In this document: one piece after another, positions 33,367 to 42,127 of the stretch
How the letters are laid out: every line of letters starts with the position of its first letter
Position numbering within the stretch: position 1 is the first letter of the stretch
DNA from: Nitrospirota bacterium
Lineage (GTDB): Bacteria; Nitrospirota; Nitrospiria; Nitrospirales; NS-4
Length of the DNA stretch: 50,960 nt
Reading direction: 5' to 3'
NCBI GenBank assembly: GCA_005877815.1
Contig: VBOG01000024.1
Span: forward strand, 1 to 50,960
The notes under the pieces: model-generated
The model's input: only the letters and a program-made list of their open reading frames with translations
The model's database searches: none
Told to the model about the DNA's origin: nothing
Made by a program: the position numbers and the translations under genes

Positions 33367-34455
33367 TCACACGTTAAAGCGGAAGAACATGACGTCTCCA
33401 TCCTTGACTGGGTAGTCTCGGCCTTCCAACCTGAACAGACCCTTCTCTTTAACGGCCGCCTCGTTGCCGCAGGCGATCAGATCGTCATAGTGGTAGACTT
33501 CCGCGCGGATGAAACCGCGCTCCATATCCGAGTGGATCTTGCCGGCCGCCTGCCCGGCCTTTGTTCCCTGGCGAACGGTCCATGCCCTGGATTCCGTTTC
33601 ACCGGCGGTGAAAAATGTGAGCAACCCGAGAAGATCGTACGCGGTCCTGACGAGACGAACCAGGCCGGCTTCTCCCACTCCGAGCTCCCGGAGGTATTCC
33701 GCGCGTTCCTCAAGGTCGAGGCCCGCGACCTCCGCCTCGATGCGACCGGACAGCTTCACCCATTTCGCAGAACGGTCCTTTGCCAATGCCTCGACACGGT
33801 GGACGGATGGATCGTCTTCCTGCCCTTCGCCAACGTTCACAGCAAAGACGATGGGTTTGGCGGTCAACATTTGATACTCGCGCAACCATGCCTGCTCATC
33901 CCCCGTGAACGATCGTGAGCCGATCCACTCGCCTTTCCCCAGCCGTTCAATAAGGGAGAGCAAAAAGGGCATCTCTTTGATGGCGGTCGCTTCCCCGGCC
34001 CGAACTCGTTTGTCGAGACGATCCCGCCGCCGCTCCAGCGTTTCCAGGTCCGCCAGAATGAGCTCGGCCTCAATCAGAGTGATATCCCGTTCCGGGTCCA
34101 CGCCGCCAACGACATGCATCACATCCGGATCCTGAAAGCATCGTACGACGTGCACCAACACGTCGGCCTCCCGGACCTGTCCCAGGAATTGATTCCCCAA
34201 GCCCTCGCCCTGACTCGCCCCCTGCACCAGGCCTGCAATGTCCCGAAACTCGATGGTGGTGGGCGTGGTCTTCTTCGATTTGAAGATGCTTGTCAGGCGC
34301 GCCAGACGTTCGTCCGGAACCATGGCGATGCCGACATTCGATTCGACAGTTGAGAACGGAAAGTTGGCGACAAGGGCCTTACCGCCCACTAATGCATTGA
34401 AGATGGTGGACTTCCCGACATTGGGCAGCCCGATGATGCCGCAATTTAATGCCAT
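33367..34455 (-). CDS. ychF: ribosome-binding GTPase/ATPase YchF
   Basis: A 362-residue Obg-family protein from ATG 34455. The G-domain begins CGIIGLPNVGKSTIFNAL, with DIAGLVQGASQGEGLGNQFL (G3) and FAVNVGE in place of NKxD, which is the NxxE change that gives YchF its ATP preference. The coiled-coil insert and the C-terminal TGS domain (RAWTVRQGTKAGQAAGKIHSDME, ending VMFFRFNV) are present. It binds ribosomes and helps regulate stress responses. It lies 24 bases after pth. Confidence 0.95.
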   Translation of the reverse strand: MALNCGIIGLPNVGKSTIFNALVGGKALVANFPFSTVESNVGIAMVPDERLARLTSIFKSKKTTPTTIEFRDIAGLVQGASQGEGLGNQFLGQVREADVLVHVVRCFQDPDVMHVVGGVDPERDITLIEAELILADLETLERRRDRLDKRVRAGEATAIKEMPFLLSLIERLGKGEWIGSRSFTGDEQAWLREYQMLTAKPIVFAVNVGEGQEDDPSVHRVEALAKDRSAKWVKLSGRIEAEVAGLDLEERAEYLRELGVGEAGLVRLVRTAYDLLGLLTFFTAGETESRAWTVRQGTKAGQAAGKIHSDMERGFIRAEVYHYDDLIACGNEAAVKEKGLFRLEGRDYPVKDGDVMFFRFNV

Positions 34456-34479
34456 GGTTTCGTCTCGATAGTGCAAACA

Positions 34480-35058
34480 CTACGGCAGGTCGGTGGCGGC
34501 CGATCCGTTGAAGCGATTCATCGCTGCCGCCAATCCTTCGGCGATCCAGCATTCCACTGCCGACACAGCGAGTTCGATGGCCTGCGCGAGCACCGCTCGA
34601 TCATGCGATGACATGGGGGCCAGCACGTAATCCGCAGCGTCAATGCCCATGGCAGGGCGACCGATCCCGATTTTGACCCGCGGGAACTCGTCAGTTCCAA
34701 GCGATTGGATAATGGAGAGGACCCCGTTGTGTCCGCCATGTCCCCCGCGCGCCTTCAGCCGCACGCGGCCGGGGTCAAGATCGAGATCGTCATGAACGAC
34801 GATCATGTCGTGGAGCGGAAGACCAAACTCCTCGATCACTCGTGCGAGTACGGGGCCGCTCTCGTTCATGAACTCGAGCGGTTTGACCAGCACCACGTCC
34901 TGGCCGACGATCGAGCCCCGGGCGACGTAACCGTCGCCTTGCCGCATGAATGTCAACCGTGCTCGCGCCGCCAACTCATCTGCAACCCAAAAGCCTGCAT
35001 TGTGCCGGGTGGCGGCATAGTAAGGACCAGGATTGCCCAGACCGGCGATCAGCCGCAA
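34480..35058 (-). CDS. pth: peptidyl-tRNA hydrolase
   Basis: A 192-residue enzyme that recycles tRNA from stalled peptidyl-tRNA. The opening RLIAGLGNPGPYYAATRHNAGFW contains the conserved asparagines and the catalytic histidine (His20 region), and the second signature is VVHDDLDLDPGRVRLKARGGHGGHNG. The start is only two bases after the rplY stop. The pair rplY-pth is common in bacteria. Confidence 0.95.
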   Translation of the reverse strand: MRLIAGLGNPGPYYAATRHNAGFWVADELAARARLTFMRQGDGYVARGSIVGQDVVLVKPLEFMNESGPVLARVIEEFGLPLHDMIVVHDDLDLDPGRVRLKARGGHGGHNGVLSIIQSLGTDEFPRVKIGIGRPAMGIDAADYVLAPMSSHDRAVLAQAIELAVSAVECWIAEGLAAAMNRFNGSAATDLP

Positions 35059-35060
35059 CG

Positions 35061-35840
35061 CTACTTCTTCTTTTCTCCTTTAACCTCTTTTGTTTCCTTC
35101 TTCTCGTCTTTCTTCTCTTCTTTCGCCTCGCCAGGGGGGGCTGCGGGGGTCTTCGCTCCGGCCTTTGCCGCCGGTACCTCTTCTGTTCCCTCTTCCAGTT
35201 TCTTGCCGATGACCTCGGGTTCCACCACGCCCTCTCCGGCCGGCGCGACCGCGAGCAACTCTTCCAACTTGGCTTCTGAAATCGGGGCGGCAACGCTGAC
35301 GACCATCATGTCGGGATCATCGAGAATTCGGACGCCCGCAGCAACCGGTATTTCCTTGACATGGATACCCTGGTTGATCTTGAGGGCGTAGGCGTCCACG
35401 AGAATGGCCGCGGGAATCTGAGTCGGCAAGCATTCGATATGGAGTTCGCGAAGATTGTGCTGCAAGACGCCACCTTCCGTCACGCCGACGGGGGTTCCGG
35501 CTGTAATTCCCACCGGAACGCGCACGCGGACGGTTTTGTCCATCGCCACTTCAAAGAGATCGGCATGCAAAATCGCACCGGTCAGTGGATCCACCTGATA
35601 ATCTCTGAGCATAGCGGTCCGCTTGACCGCCTTCGCCCCTCCCGTCAAATTGAGGTTCAGCAACGCGTTCGAACCGGACTCGGAATGCAAAATCCTCTGA
35701 ATGCTCTCCGGATCCATTGTCAATGCGATACACTCTCCCTGTCCGTAGAGAATGCCGGGAATCTTGCCCTCCCGCCGCAGCGTACGGGCCACGCCCTTGC
35801 CCACATTTTCACGAGTCTTCACATCCATATCAAACTGCAT
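35061..35840 (-). CDS. rplY: 50S ribosomal protein L25/general stress protein Ctc
   Basis: A 259-residue protein of the two-domain Ctc/TL5 type: an L25 domain (GVARTLRREGKIPGILYGQGE) that binds 5S rRNA, then a beta-domain (MDKTVRVRVPVGITAGTPVG). The C-terminal 60 residues are a low-complexity KE/P-rich tail (EAKEEKKDEKKETKEVKGEKKK). The start is ATG 35840, with AGAGG upstream; a longer frame to 35873 is less likely. It lies between prs and pth. Confidence 0.94.
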   Translation of the reverse strand: MQFDMDVKTRENVGKGVARTLRREGKIPGILYGQGECIALTMDPESIQRILHSESGSNALLNLNLTGGAKAVKRTAMLRDYQVDPLTGAILHADLFEVAMDKTVRVRVPVGITAGTPVGVTEGGVLQHNLRELHIECLPTQIPAAILVDAYALKINQGIHVKEIPVAAGVRILDDPDMMVVSVAAPISEAKLEELLAVAPAGEGVVEPEVIGKKLEEGTEEVPAAKAGAKTPAAPPGEAKEEKKDEKKETKEVKGEKKK

Positions 35841-35865
35841 CGTAGACCTCTTTTCACATGAAGGA

Positions 35866-36804
35866 TTAGACAAACAAAGAACTGACGGATTCTTCTTCGT
35901 GAATCCGTTTGATCGCTTCGCCCAGCAACGGGGCTACGGAAAGCATTTTGAGTTTCGGGCAGGTTGCGTCCTTGCCGTTCAACGGAATCGTATTCGTCAC
36001 CACGACCTCTTCCAAAGGCGAGGCGTTCAGCCGATCCAACGCAGGACCGGAGAGAACAGGATGCGTGCACGCCGTCCAAACGCGCCGCGCGCCATGCTCC
36101 ATGCACGCGACGGCTCCCTGCGTGATCGTCCCGGCCGTATCGATCATATCATCGAGTAGCAAGGCGTCCTTGCCGTCGACATCGCCGATGATGTGCATGA
36201 CATGGGCCTCGTTCGGCCCTTCCCGCCGCTTGTCGATGATGGCCAGGTTTGCCTGTAGCCTCTTTGCAAATGCCCGAGCCCGCTCCACGCCTCCCGCATC
36301 AGGTGAGACGACGACAAGGTCTTGGCCGCCACGACGACCTACGTAATCAAGCAACACCGGCGCCGCATACAAATGGTCGACCGGGATATTGAAGAAGCCC
36401 TGGATTTGACCGGCATGAAGATCCATCGTCAGGACGCGATCCGCGCCCGCAGTCGTAATCAAGTCCGCCACGAGCTTTGCGGAAATCGGCACCCGTGGCT
36501 GATCCTTCCGATCCTGCCGCCCATACCCGTAATAGGGAATGACCGCCGTGATACGGTATGCCGACGACCGCTTGAGGGCGTCAATCATCAGCAGCAGCTC
36601 CATCAGATGCTTGTTGACCGGATTGCAAGACGATTGAAAAAGAAAGACATCCTTGCCGCGCACATTCTCATTGATCTGGACGCGGCTCTCGCCATCGCTG
36701 AAGGTCGTGACGAGCGCATCCCCTTGCTCGACCTTCAAATAGTCGCAGACTTCCTTCGCCAGTCTGGGATTAGACAGCCCGGCGAACAGCTTCAGCTCGT
36801 GCAC
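35866..36804 (-). CDS. prs: ribose-phosphate pyrophosphokinase
   Basis: A 312-residue enzyme that makes PRPP from ribose-5-phosphate and ATP. It has the flexible-loop and ATP-binding blocks [33 protein letters not shown] and [13 protein letters not shown], and the PRPP-binding loop [18 protein letters not shown] feeds nucleotides, histidine and tryptophan. The start is GTG 36804 with a perfect GGAGG six bases upstream. The upstream neighbour is ispE, a common pair. Confidence 0.96.
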   Translation of the reverse strand: MHELKLFAGLSNPRLAKEVCDYLKVEQGDALVTTFSDGESRVQINENVRGKDVFLFQSSCNPVNKHLMELLLMIDALKRSSAYRITAVIPYYGYGRQDRKDQPRVPISAKLVADLITTAGADRVLTMDLHAGQIQGFFNIPVDHLYAAPVLLDYVGRRGGQDLVVVSPDAGGVERARAFAKRLQANLAIIDKRREGPNEAHVMHIIGDVDGKDALLLDDMIDTAGTITQGAVACMEHGARRVWTACTHPVLSGPALDRLNASPLEEVVVTNTIPLNGKDATCPKLKMLSVAPLLGEAIKRIHEEESVSSLFV

Positions 36805-36864
36805 CTGGAACCTCCGGTGGGACCTTGACGAAGGGGAAATTGTAATCGGTTGGTCGTGAAATTG

Positions 36865-37779
36865 TCAAACCACCGCGCGGGCTTCCGCACGACGGCGGGC
36901 CGTTTTTGTGATCCAGATCCGCCAGCCCTCTCGCTTAGCGAGACCTTGGGCCGCCGCGGTCGCATGCTCCTCTGACGGGAATACGCCGAAGACGGAGGAG
37001 CCGCTCCCCGAAAGCAGCGCTGTCTGCGCGCCGAACTCCAACAGCTTTAATCTGAGCTCACGGAGCAAAGGATACTCCCGCTCTATAATCGGGCCGAACG
37101 AGTTTTCTGCCAATGCGATGACGCTCGTCCATTGAATTTTTGCCGGTTCACCAGAAGATGAGGGCTGAATCAAAGGCGGGCGCGTTTCGACCACATGACG
37201 TGTCCGGGCCTCGGCGAGTTTTCCATACGCCCAAGCCGTTGAGATCGGGATGCCGGGATTGACCACGACCAGCCAGCCCTCGCCAACCAGTTCAAGCGGC
37301 AAGACACGCTCACCACGGCCCTGAACCAGAGCCGTGGGCCCATAGAAAAAGAACGGCACATCGCTCCCGATTTCCCCCCCCATCGCCGCCATCTCTCCCC
37401 GCGACCATTCCAACTGAAACAGGACGGCGATGCCCAGGATCGTCGCGGCGGCATCGCTGCTACCGCCTCCCAATCCGGCAGACAGAGGCAGCCGCTTCTT
37501 GATGATCAGACGGATTCCCGCCATTCCGCCAAGACGAGTCATGGCCAGTTCAGCTGCGCGATACGCCAGGTTCTCAGCGCCCAGTGGCAGCCTCTCGCCT
37601 TCACACAAGAGGGTGATCCCCGGCTTTTTTGAATCCTCTTCGAGAATGATGGTATCTGCAAGAGCCAGGGTTTGCATGACCGACCAGAGGTTGTGGTAAC
37701 CGTCCGGCCGACGATCGAGGACGCGGAGAATCAGGTTGATCTTGCCCGGCGCAGGCACTTCGACGCCCCGCTCACTCAT
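36865..37779 (-). CDS. ispE: 4-diphosphocytidyl-2-C-methyl-D-erythritol kinase
   Basis: A 304-residue GHMP kinase of the MEP isoprenoid pathway. The opening PAPGKINLILRVLDRRPDGYHNL holds the substrate-binding lysine, and PLSAGLGGGSSDAAATI is the GHMP ATP loop. The C-terminal GSGSSVFGVFP matches the third motif. The start is ATG 37779 (MSERGVEVPAPGKI), overlapping the pilR stop by eight bases; the longer frame to 37956 lies inside pilR. Confidence 0.94.
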   Translation of the reverse strand: MSERGVEVPAPGKINLILRVLDRRPDGYHNLWSVMQTLALADTIILEEDSKKPGITLLCEGERLPLGAENLAYRAAELAMTRLGGMAGIRLIIKKRLPLSAGLGGGSSDAAATILGIAVLFQLEWSRGEMAAMGGEIGSDVPFFFYGPTALVQGRGERVLPLELVGEGWLVVVNPGIPISTAWAYGKLAEARTRHVVETRPPLIQPSSSGEPAKIQWTSVIALAENSFGPIIEREYPLLRELRLKLLEFGAQTALLSGSGSSVFGVFPSEEHATAAAQGLAKREGWRIWITKTARRRAEARAVV

Positions 37780-39208
37780 TCTCTTCCCCGTCTTCCTCAT
37801 CGCCTTCCACATCAGCGCCATTCGCGCGCTTGATGCCATACTTGTCCAGGCGATAGCGGAACGACCGGGCATTGAGCTTGAGCAGACGGGCGGCTTTCTT
37901 CTTGACCCATCCGGTGCGCTCGAGCGCCTTGAGCAACAGGTCGCGCTCCAAGCCATTCATCATTTCTTCCAGGTCAAGGCCATCGTGAGGCAGCGCGGGC
38001 GAGAGAGACGCAGTCTGCCTGGCACCATCCCGCAACCACTGGCCAACATCCTCGAGTTGGATCACGTCGCCGGCCGTTAACGCGACCACCCGTTCCATCA
38101 CGTTTTCGAGTTCCCGGACGTTGCCTTTCCATTCATGTTCTTGAAGGGCCCGCATCGCAGAGGATGACACCTTCAAGGCCGGCTTGTTCACGCGCTGACC
38201 GAACACCGTGAGAAAATGATGGACGAGCAATGGCACGTCCTCCGGTCGCGACCGCAGAGGCGGCAGCGTGATTGGAATGACTTCCAGCCGATAGTACAGG
38301 TCTTCACGGAACCGCCCTTCCGCGACCGCCTTGTTCAAATCCTGGTTCGTCGCCGCGAGAATGCGCACATTGACCTTGATGTTCCGCGTGCCGCCGATGC
38401 GTCGAAACTCCCGTTCCTGAATGACGCGTAACAATTTGGCCTGGATCCCCGGTGGCGTCTCGGCAATCTCATCCAAGAACAGCGTCCCTCCGTCGGCCAC
38501 CTCAAATAGACCTTCTTTGTTTGAGACGGCGCCTGTGAAGGATCCGCGCATGTGGCCAAAGAGCTCACTTTCCAGCAACGGCTCCGGGAGCGCGGCGCAG
38601 TTGACGGTGACGAAGGCGCAGTCGCGCAAAGGGCTGTGGTAGTGGATGGCCTTCGCCACGAGCTCCTTTCCCGTGCCGCTCTCCCCGCAAATCAGCACCG
38701 TACTGGAGGCGTCGGCAACTCGGCGGATGAGGGCAAAGACCTTCTGCATGGGTTCACTCGTGCCGATCAAATTGCTGAAAGAGGCCTGCCCCTTCAATTG
38801 GAGCTTCAATAACTGGTTTTCCGTCTTGAGACGTTTCGCCTCCAGTGCCTTGCGAATACTGAGTTCCACATGATCGTTACTGAAAGGCTTGGGCAGGACG
38901 TCATATGCCCCAAGCTTCATGGCCTCAATACCGACTTCCAGTGTCGCGAAGGCGGTCAGCACAATGACGAGGGTGTCGGGGGAAGCGTCCTTGACGGCGC
39001 GGAGCACTTCCAGTCCGCCCATTCCCCCCGGCATCTTCAGGTCCGTCAGGATCACATCAAAGATTTCCCCTCCGGCGAGGCTCAGCGCCTTTTCGCCGTT
39101 CTCCGCAACGGACACCTGATAGCCGGCTCGTTCCAGGACCGTGGTGAGAACCTCCCGCATCCCCCGTTCGTCATCCACGATCAAAATCTTCGCCGGAGCA
39201 TCTGCCAT
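37772..39208 (-). CDS. pilR: sigma-54 response regulator, PilR type
   Basis: A 478-residue NtrC-family activator with three parts: receiver (KILIVDDERGMREVL, phosphorylated Asp in DVILTDLKMPG), AAA+ (GESGTGKELVA, GSFTGA loop contacting sigma-54, Walker B GGTLFLDEIAET, R-finger GTRNIKVNVRILAATNQDL) and a Fis-type HTH (LERTGWVKKKAARLLKLNARSFRYRLDKYGI). The HTH and the GSFTGA variant agree with PilR from Pseudomonas and Myxococcus. It should be phosphorylated by the adjacent sensor kinase and activate sigma-54 promoters; the pilA promoter at 15673-15690 is the obvious target. The start ATG 39208 overlaps the kinase stop (TAATG) and has GGAGG upstream. Confidence 0.92.
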   Translation of the reverse strand: MADAPAKILIVDDERGMREVLTTVLERAGYQVSVAENGEKALSLAGGEIFDVILTDLKMPGGMGGLEVLRAVKDASPDTLVIVLTAFATLEVGIEAMKLGAYDVLPKPFSNDHVELSIRKALEAKRLKTENQLLKLQLKGQASFSNLIGTSEPMQKVFALIRRVADASSTVLICGESGTGKELVAKAIHYHSPLRDCAFVTVNCAALPEPLLESELFGHMRGSFTGAVSNKEGLFEVADGGTLFLDEIAETPPGIQAKLLRVIQEREFRRIGGTRNIKVNVRILAATNQDLNKAVAEGRFREDLYYRLEVIPITLPPLRSRPEDVPLLVHHFLTVFGQRVNKPALKVSSSAMRALQEHEWKGNVRELENVMERVVALTAGDVIQLEDVGQWLRDGARQTASLSPALPHDGLDLEEMMNGLERDLLLKALERTGWVKKKAARLLKLNARSFRYRLDKYGIKRANGADVEGDEEDGEENE

Positions 39209-40866
39209 TACCGGACCTCCTGCTCGATCTTCTCGATCACCGCCAGCGCCAGACACACCGAGGTGCCGCGGCCGGCGACGCTGTCCACAGAGACAGTGCC
39301 TCGGTGTTCGTCCATGATCCGATGCACCACCGCAAGTCCCAGACCCGTCCCACCTGGCTTCGTGGTGAAGAACGGATAAAAAATTTTGTCGAGGATGTCT
39401 TCCGCAACTCCATCCCCCGTGTCGCTGAACACGATCTCGACAGACTCTCCTTCTCCAACAATCTGCGGCACCCTTCGCGTCGAGAGGGTCAGGATACCGC
39501 CTTTCGGCATGGCCTGACAGGCATTCTGCCCCAGATTCCAGAACACCTGACGCATCTGGTCGGGGTCCATCACGGTGCTGATGCCTTGCTCCAGGTCCCG
39601 AACAAAGCGAATCGAACCTGCGTATTCCGGCGTCTGTTCGAGCATCTGCACCGTTTCGTCCGCAAGCGCATTGACGTCGCAGTATTTGAAGTTCAAGGGG
39701 CGAGGGCGCGCGTACCGAAGGAAGTCCGTGACGATAGCGTTTAAACGCTCTGTCTCACGCAGCGCCATATCGAGAAGCGGCCGGTTGGTATCTTCGGATC
39801 CCAGGTCTTTACGCAGCACCTGCATGGCGCCCGACAAGGCCGCCAAAGGGTTCCTCACTTCGTGCGCCATGCCCGCGGACATTTCGCCTATCGTGGCCAG
39901 CCATTGCTTTCGTCGCATGACCTCTTCCATCTTTTTCAGCGGAGTGATGTCCTGAAACACGCCGACAATCCCGATATGCCTTCCGCCTTCTTGGAGCGGC
40001 GAGAGTCCCATCCCGAGAATGAGACGCCGCCCATCCTTGCGAGCGCTCACTTCCTCAAAGCGGTGGGGAACATTGGAGAGTTGTAGGCCTTTCCCGCCAA
40101 TCGCCACAGGCCATAAAAACACTTCCCACCAAAACAGGCCGTGGACATCCGATTTGGCCTGTCCCATGATCTCCTCCGCCCGCCGATTAAAGGACGTAAT
40201 GCGGCCTGCGGTGTCGGTCGTGAAAACGCCGGTGTCAATGCTCTCCACAATGCACTGATGGAACTCCCGAAATCCAAGGAGATCTCGATCCTTTTTCTCC
40301 AGGCGTTCACCGGCGCTTTTCAATTTTTCTGCCAAGGTGCCGGTCAAGTATCCCACCATGATGAACCCGAGAACGTTGATCGAGAGGTTGTAGAAGATCG
40401 TCGGCGACGGCAAAGTTGTCGCAGGCAACCACGCCGACGACGGCAGCATTTGGTATGCCGCACGATAGTACTGGAGGTCCACAATGGCGCCGTATAGCAT
40501 CCCGGATGCTGAGGCGGCCAGCAGACCTCCCGTCCGCGAAAGGATGGCGCTCGCAGACGTGATCGAGATCACATAGAGAAGGGAGAAGGGACTCTCAACT
40601 CCGCCAGTTAACGCGACGAGTATCGTTTCAAACACAATATCAGTCCCGATCTGCAAATACGCGAACAGGCGCAAGCGAGTCACCCGATTGATCAGCAGGC
40701 TATAGGCGATGGTCAAGAGATACGTGGCGATGATCAGACTGTAATACGCCGGAAGGGAAGGTGGGCTCTTACCGAGCTGGAGATAAATCCACACGCCGAG
40801 CGTCAGGCTCACGACGGCAACCCTGATTCCCATGAGCCATTTGAGCTTGAGGCGAAGCGTGTCCAT
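39208..40866 (-). CDS. pilS: membrane sensor histidine kinase, PilS type
   Basis: A 552-residue kinase with about six N-terminal membrane segments (MGIRVAVVSLTLGVWIYL, YSLIIATYLLTIAYSLL, VLGFIMVGYLTGTL and others), then a PAS domain (IVESIDTGVFTTDTAGRITSF), a HisKA H-box (GEMSAGMAHEVRNPLAALSG) and a HATPase domain (N-box FWNLGQNACQAMP, G-box DTGDGVAEDIL, TTKPGGTGLGLAVV). It autophosphorylates and phosphorylates PilR. The PilS type with six membrane helices senses pilin in the membrane in well-studied bacteria. It lies between pilC and pilR and overlaps the latter by one base. Confidence 0.9.
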   Translation of the reverse strand: MDTLRLKLKWLMGIRVAVVSLTLGVWIYLQLGKSPPSLPAYYSLIIATYLLTIAYSLLINRVTRLRLFAYLQIGTDIVFETILVALTGGVESPFSLLYVISITSASAILSRTGGLLAASASGMLYGAIVDLQYYRAAYQMLPSSAWLPATTLPSPTIFYNLSINVLGFIMVGYLTGTLAEKLKSAGERLEKKDRDLLGFREFHQCIVESIDTGVFTTDTAGRITSFNRRAEEIMGQAKSDVHGLFWWEVFLWPVAIGGKGLQLSNVPHRFEEVSARKDGRRLILGMGLSPLQEGGRHIGIVGVFQDITPLKKMEEVMRRKQWLATIGEMSAGMAHEVRNPLAALSGAMQVLRKDLGSEDTNRPLLDMALRETERLNAIVTDFLRYARPRPLNFKYCDVNALADETVQMLEQTPEYAGSIRFVRDLEQGISTVMDPDQMRQVFWNLGQNACQAMPKGGILTLSTRRVPQIVGEGESVEIVFSDTGDGVAEDILDKIFYPFFTTKPGGTGLGLAVVHRIMDEHRGTVSVDSVAGRGTSVCLALAVIEKIEQEVR

Positions 40867-40886
40867 GCATGCCGCCGGACGGCATG

Positions 40887-42092
40887 TCAGCCGATGGCTG
40901 AAGCCATTTTGAAAATAGGAAGGTACATGGCAATGACGATAAACCCAATGATGGTGCCGAGAAATACCATCAGCATGGGCTCCATCAGGGAGGTCATGGC
41001 CGAGACGGCCGCATCGACCTCATCGTCGTAGAAGTCGGCGATCTTGCCGAGCATCGCATCGAGCGCACCCGTCGCTTCGCCGACATTAATCATCTGGACG
41101 ACCATGGGAGGAAACACGCCGGTCTTTCCGATCGGCTCCGACAGTGTCTTACCTTCTCCGACGCTTGTCCGGGCCGCGAGAATCGCGTTCTCGACGACTT
41201 TATTTCCGGCGGTCCTTGCTGTGATTTCGAGTCCGTCCATGATCGGGACGCCGCTCTGGATCAACGTGCCGAACGTGCGGGTAAAACTCGCCACGGAGAT
41301 CTTGCGGATCAGATCGCCCATGACCGGAAGCTTGAGCGCGATGGTGTCGACTTTAAGGCGTCCTGCCGGGGTCGCATAATATTTCTTCAGGGCGAAGAGC
41401 GCGCCGATTGGAATCCCGAACACAATGAGGGCTCCGTGCAAACTCCCCATGAAACTGCTGATGTTGATGACAAGCTGGGTGGGCCCCGGCAATGTCCCTC
41501 CGAAATCCACGAACATCTTCGCAAAGATCGGAATCACGAATACCATCAGGACCGACACGACAATGACGGCCACCCCGACGATCGAGGCCGGATAAACCAT
41601 CGCGCCTTTGACCTGCGCTTTGAGTTTCGCGTCCTTTTCCATCTGCTTGGCCAGACGTTGAAGGATGGTGTCCAAGATACCGCCCACCTCGCCAGCCTGC
41701 ACCATGTTGGCGTAAAGCCCGCTGAATACCTTCGGATGTTTTTTCAAGGCATCGGCGTACGTCGTGCCCGATTCGACATCCATCCGAACCTCATTCAACA
41801 GCTTGCCGAACGTCCGGTTATCGCATTGGGTCCCGAGAATCTCGAGGCACTGCACGAGAGGCAGGCCGGCATCTATCATGGTGGCGAACTGCCGCGTGAA
41901 GATGACCAGGTCTTTGTCCGTGACTTTCTGCTTTTTTTCGAAGGCCTTACCCTTCTTCTTCTCCTCGATCGAAGCGACCGTAATTCCTTGAGTACGCAGT
42001 TGACCAATGGCGGCATCGCGATCGGCAGCGTCAAGCTCCCCTTTGGCCGCTTGGCCGTTTCGAGCTTTTCCAGCATACATAAAAACTGGCAT
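40887..42092 (-). CDS. pilC: type IV pilus platform protein PilC
   Basis: A 401-residue inner-membrane protein of the PilC/GspF family. Two repeated cytoplasmic domains each bear the family segment (FTRQFATMIDAGLPLVQCLEILG and FTRTFGTLIQSGVPIMDGLEITA), and three membrane helices are visible (ASIVGVAVIVVSVLMVFVIPIF, ALIVFGIPIGALFAL, LMVFLGTIIGFIVIAMYLPIF). It turns with PilB to assemble the pilus. Its start lies 35 bases after the pilB stop. Confidence 0.95.
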   Translation of the reverse strand: MPVFMYAGKARNGQAAKGELDAADRDAAIGQLRTQGITVASIEEKKKGKAFEKKQKVTDKDLVIFTRQFATMIDAGLPLVQCLEILGTQCDNRTFGKLLNEVRMDVESGTTYADALKKHPKVFSGLYANMVQAGEVGGILDTILQRLAKQMEKDAKLKAQVKGAMVYPASIVGVAVIVVSVLMVFVIPIFAKMFVDFGGTLPGPTQLVINISSFMGSLHGALIVFGIPIGALFALKKYYATPAGRLKVDTIALKLPVMGDLIRKISVASFTRTFGTLIQSGVPIMDGLEITARTAGNKVVENAILAARTSVGEGKTLSEPIGKTGVFPPMVVQMINVGEATGALDAMLGKIADFYDDEVDAAVSAMTSLMEPMLMVFLGTIIGFIVIAMYLPIFKMASAIG

Positions 42093-42127
42093 GCGGCTAC
42101 CTCATTCCATTCGCGGTCAAAAGGTGA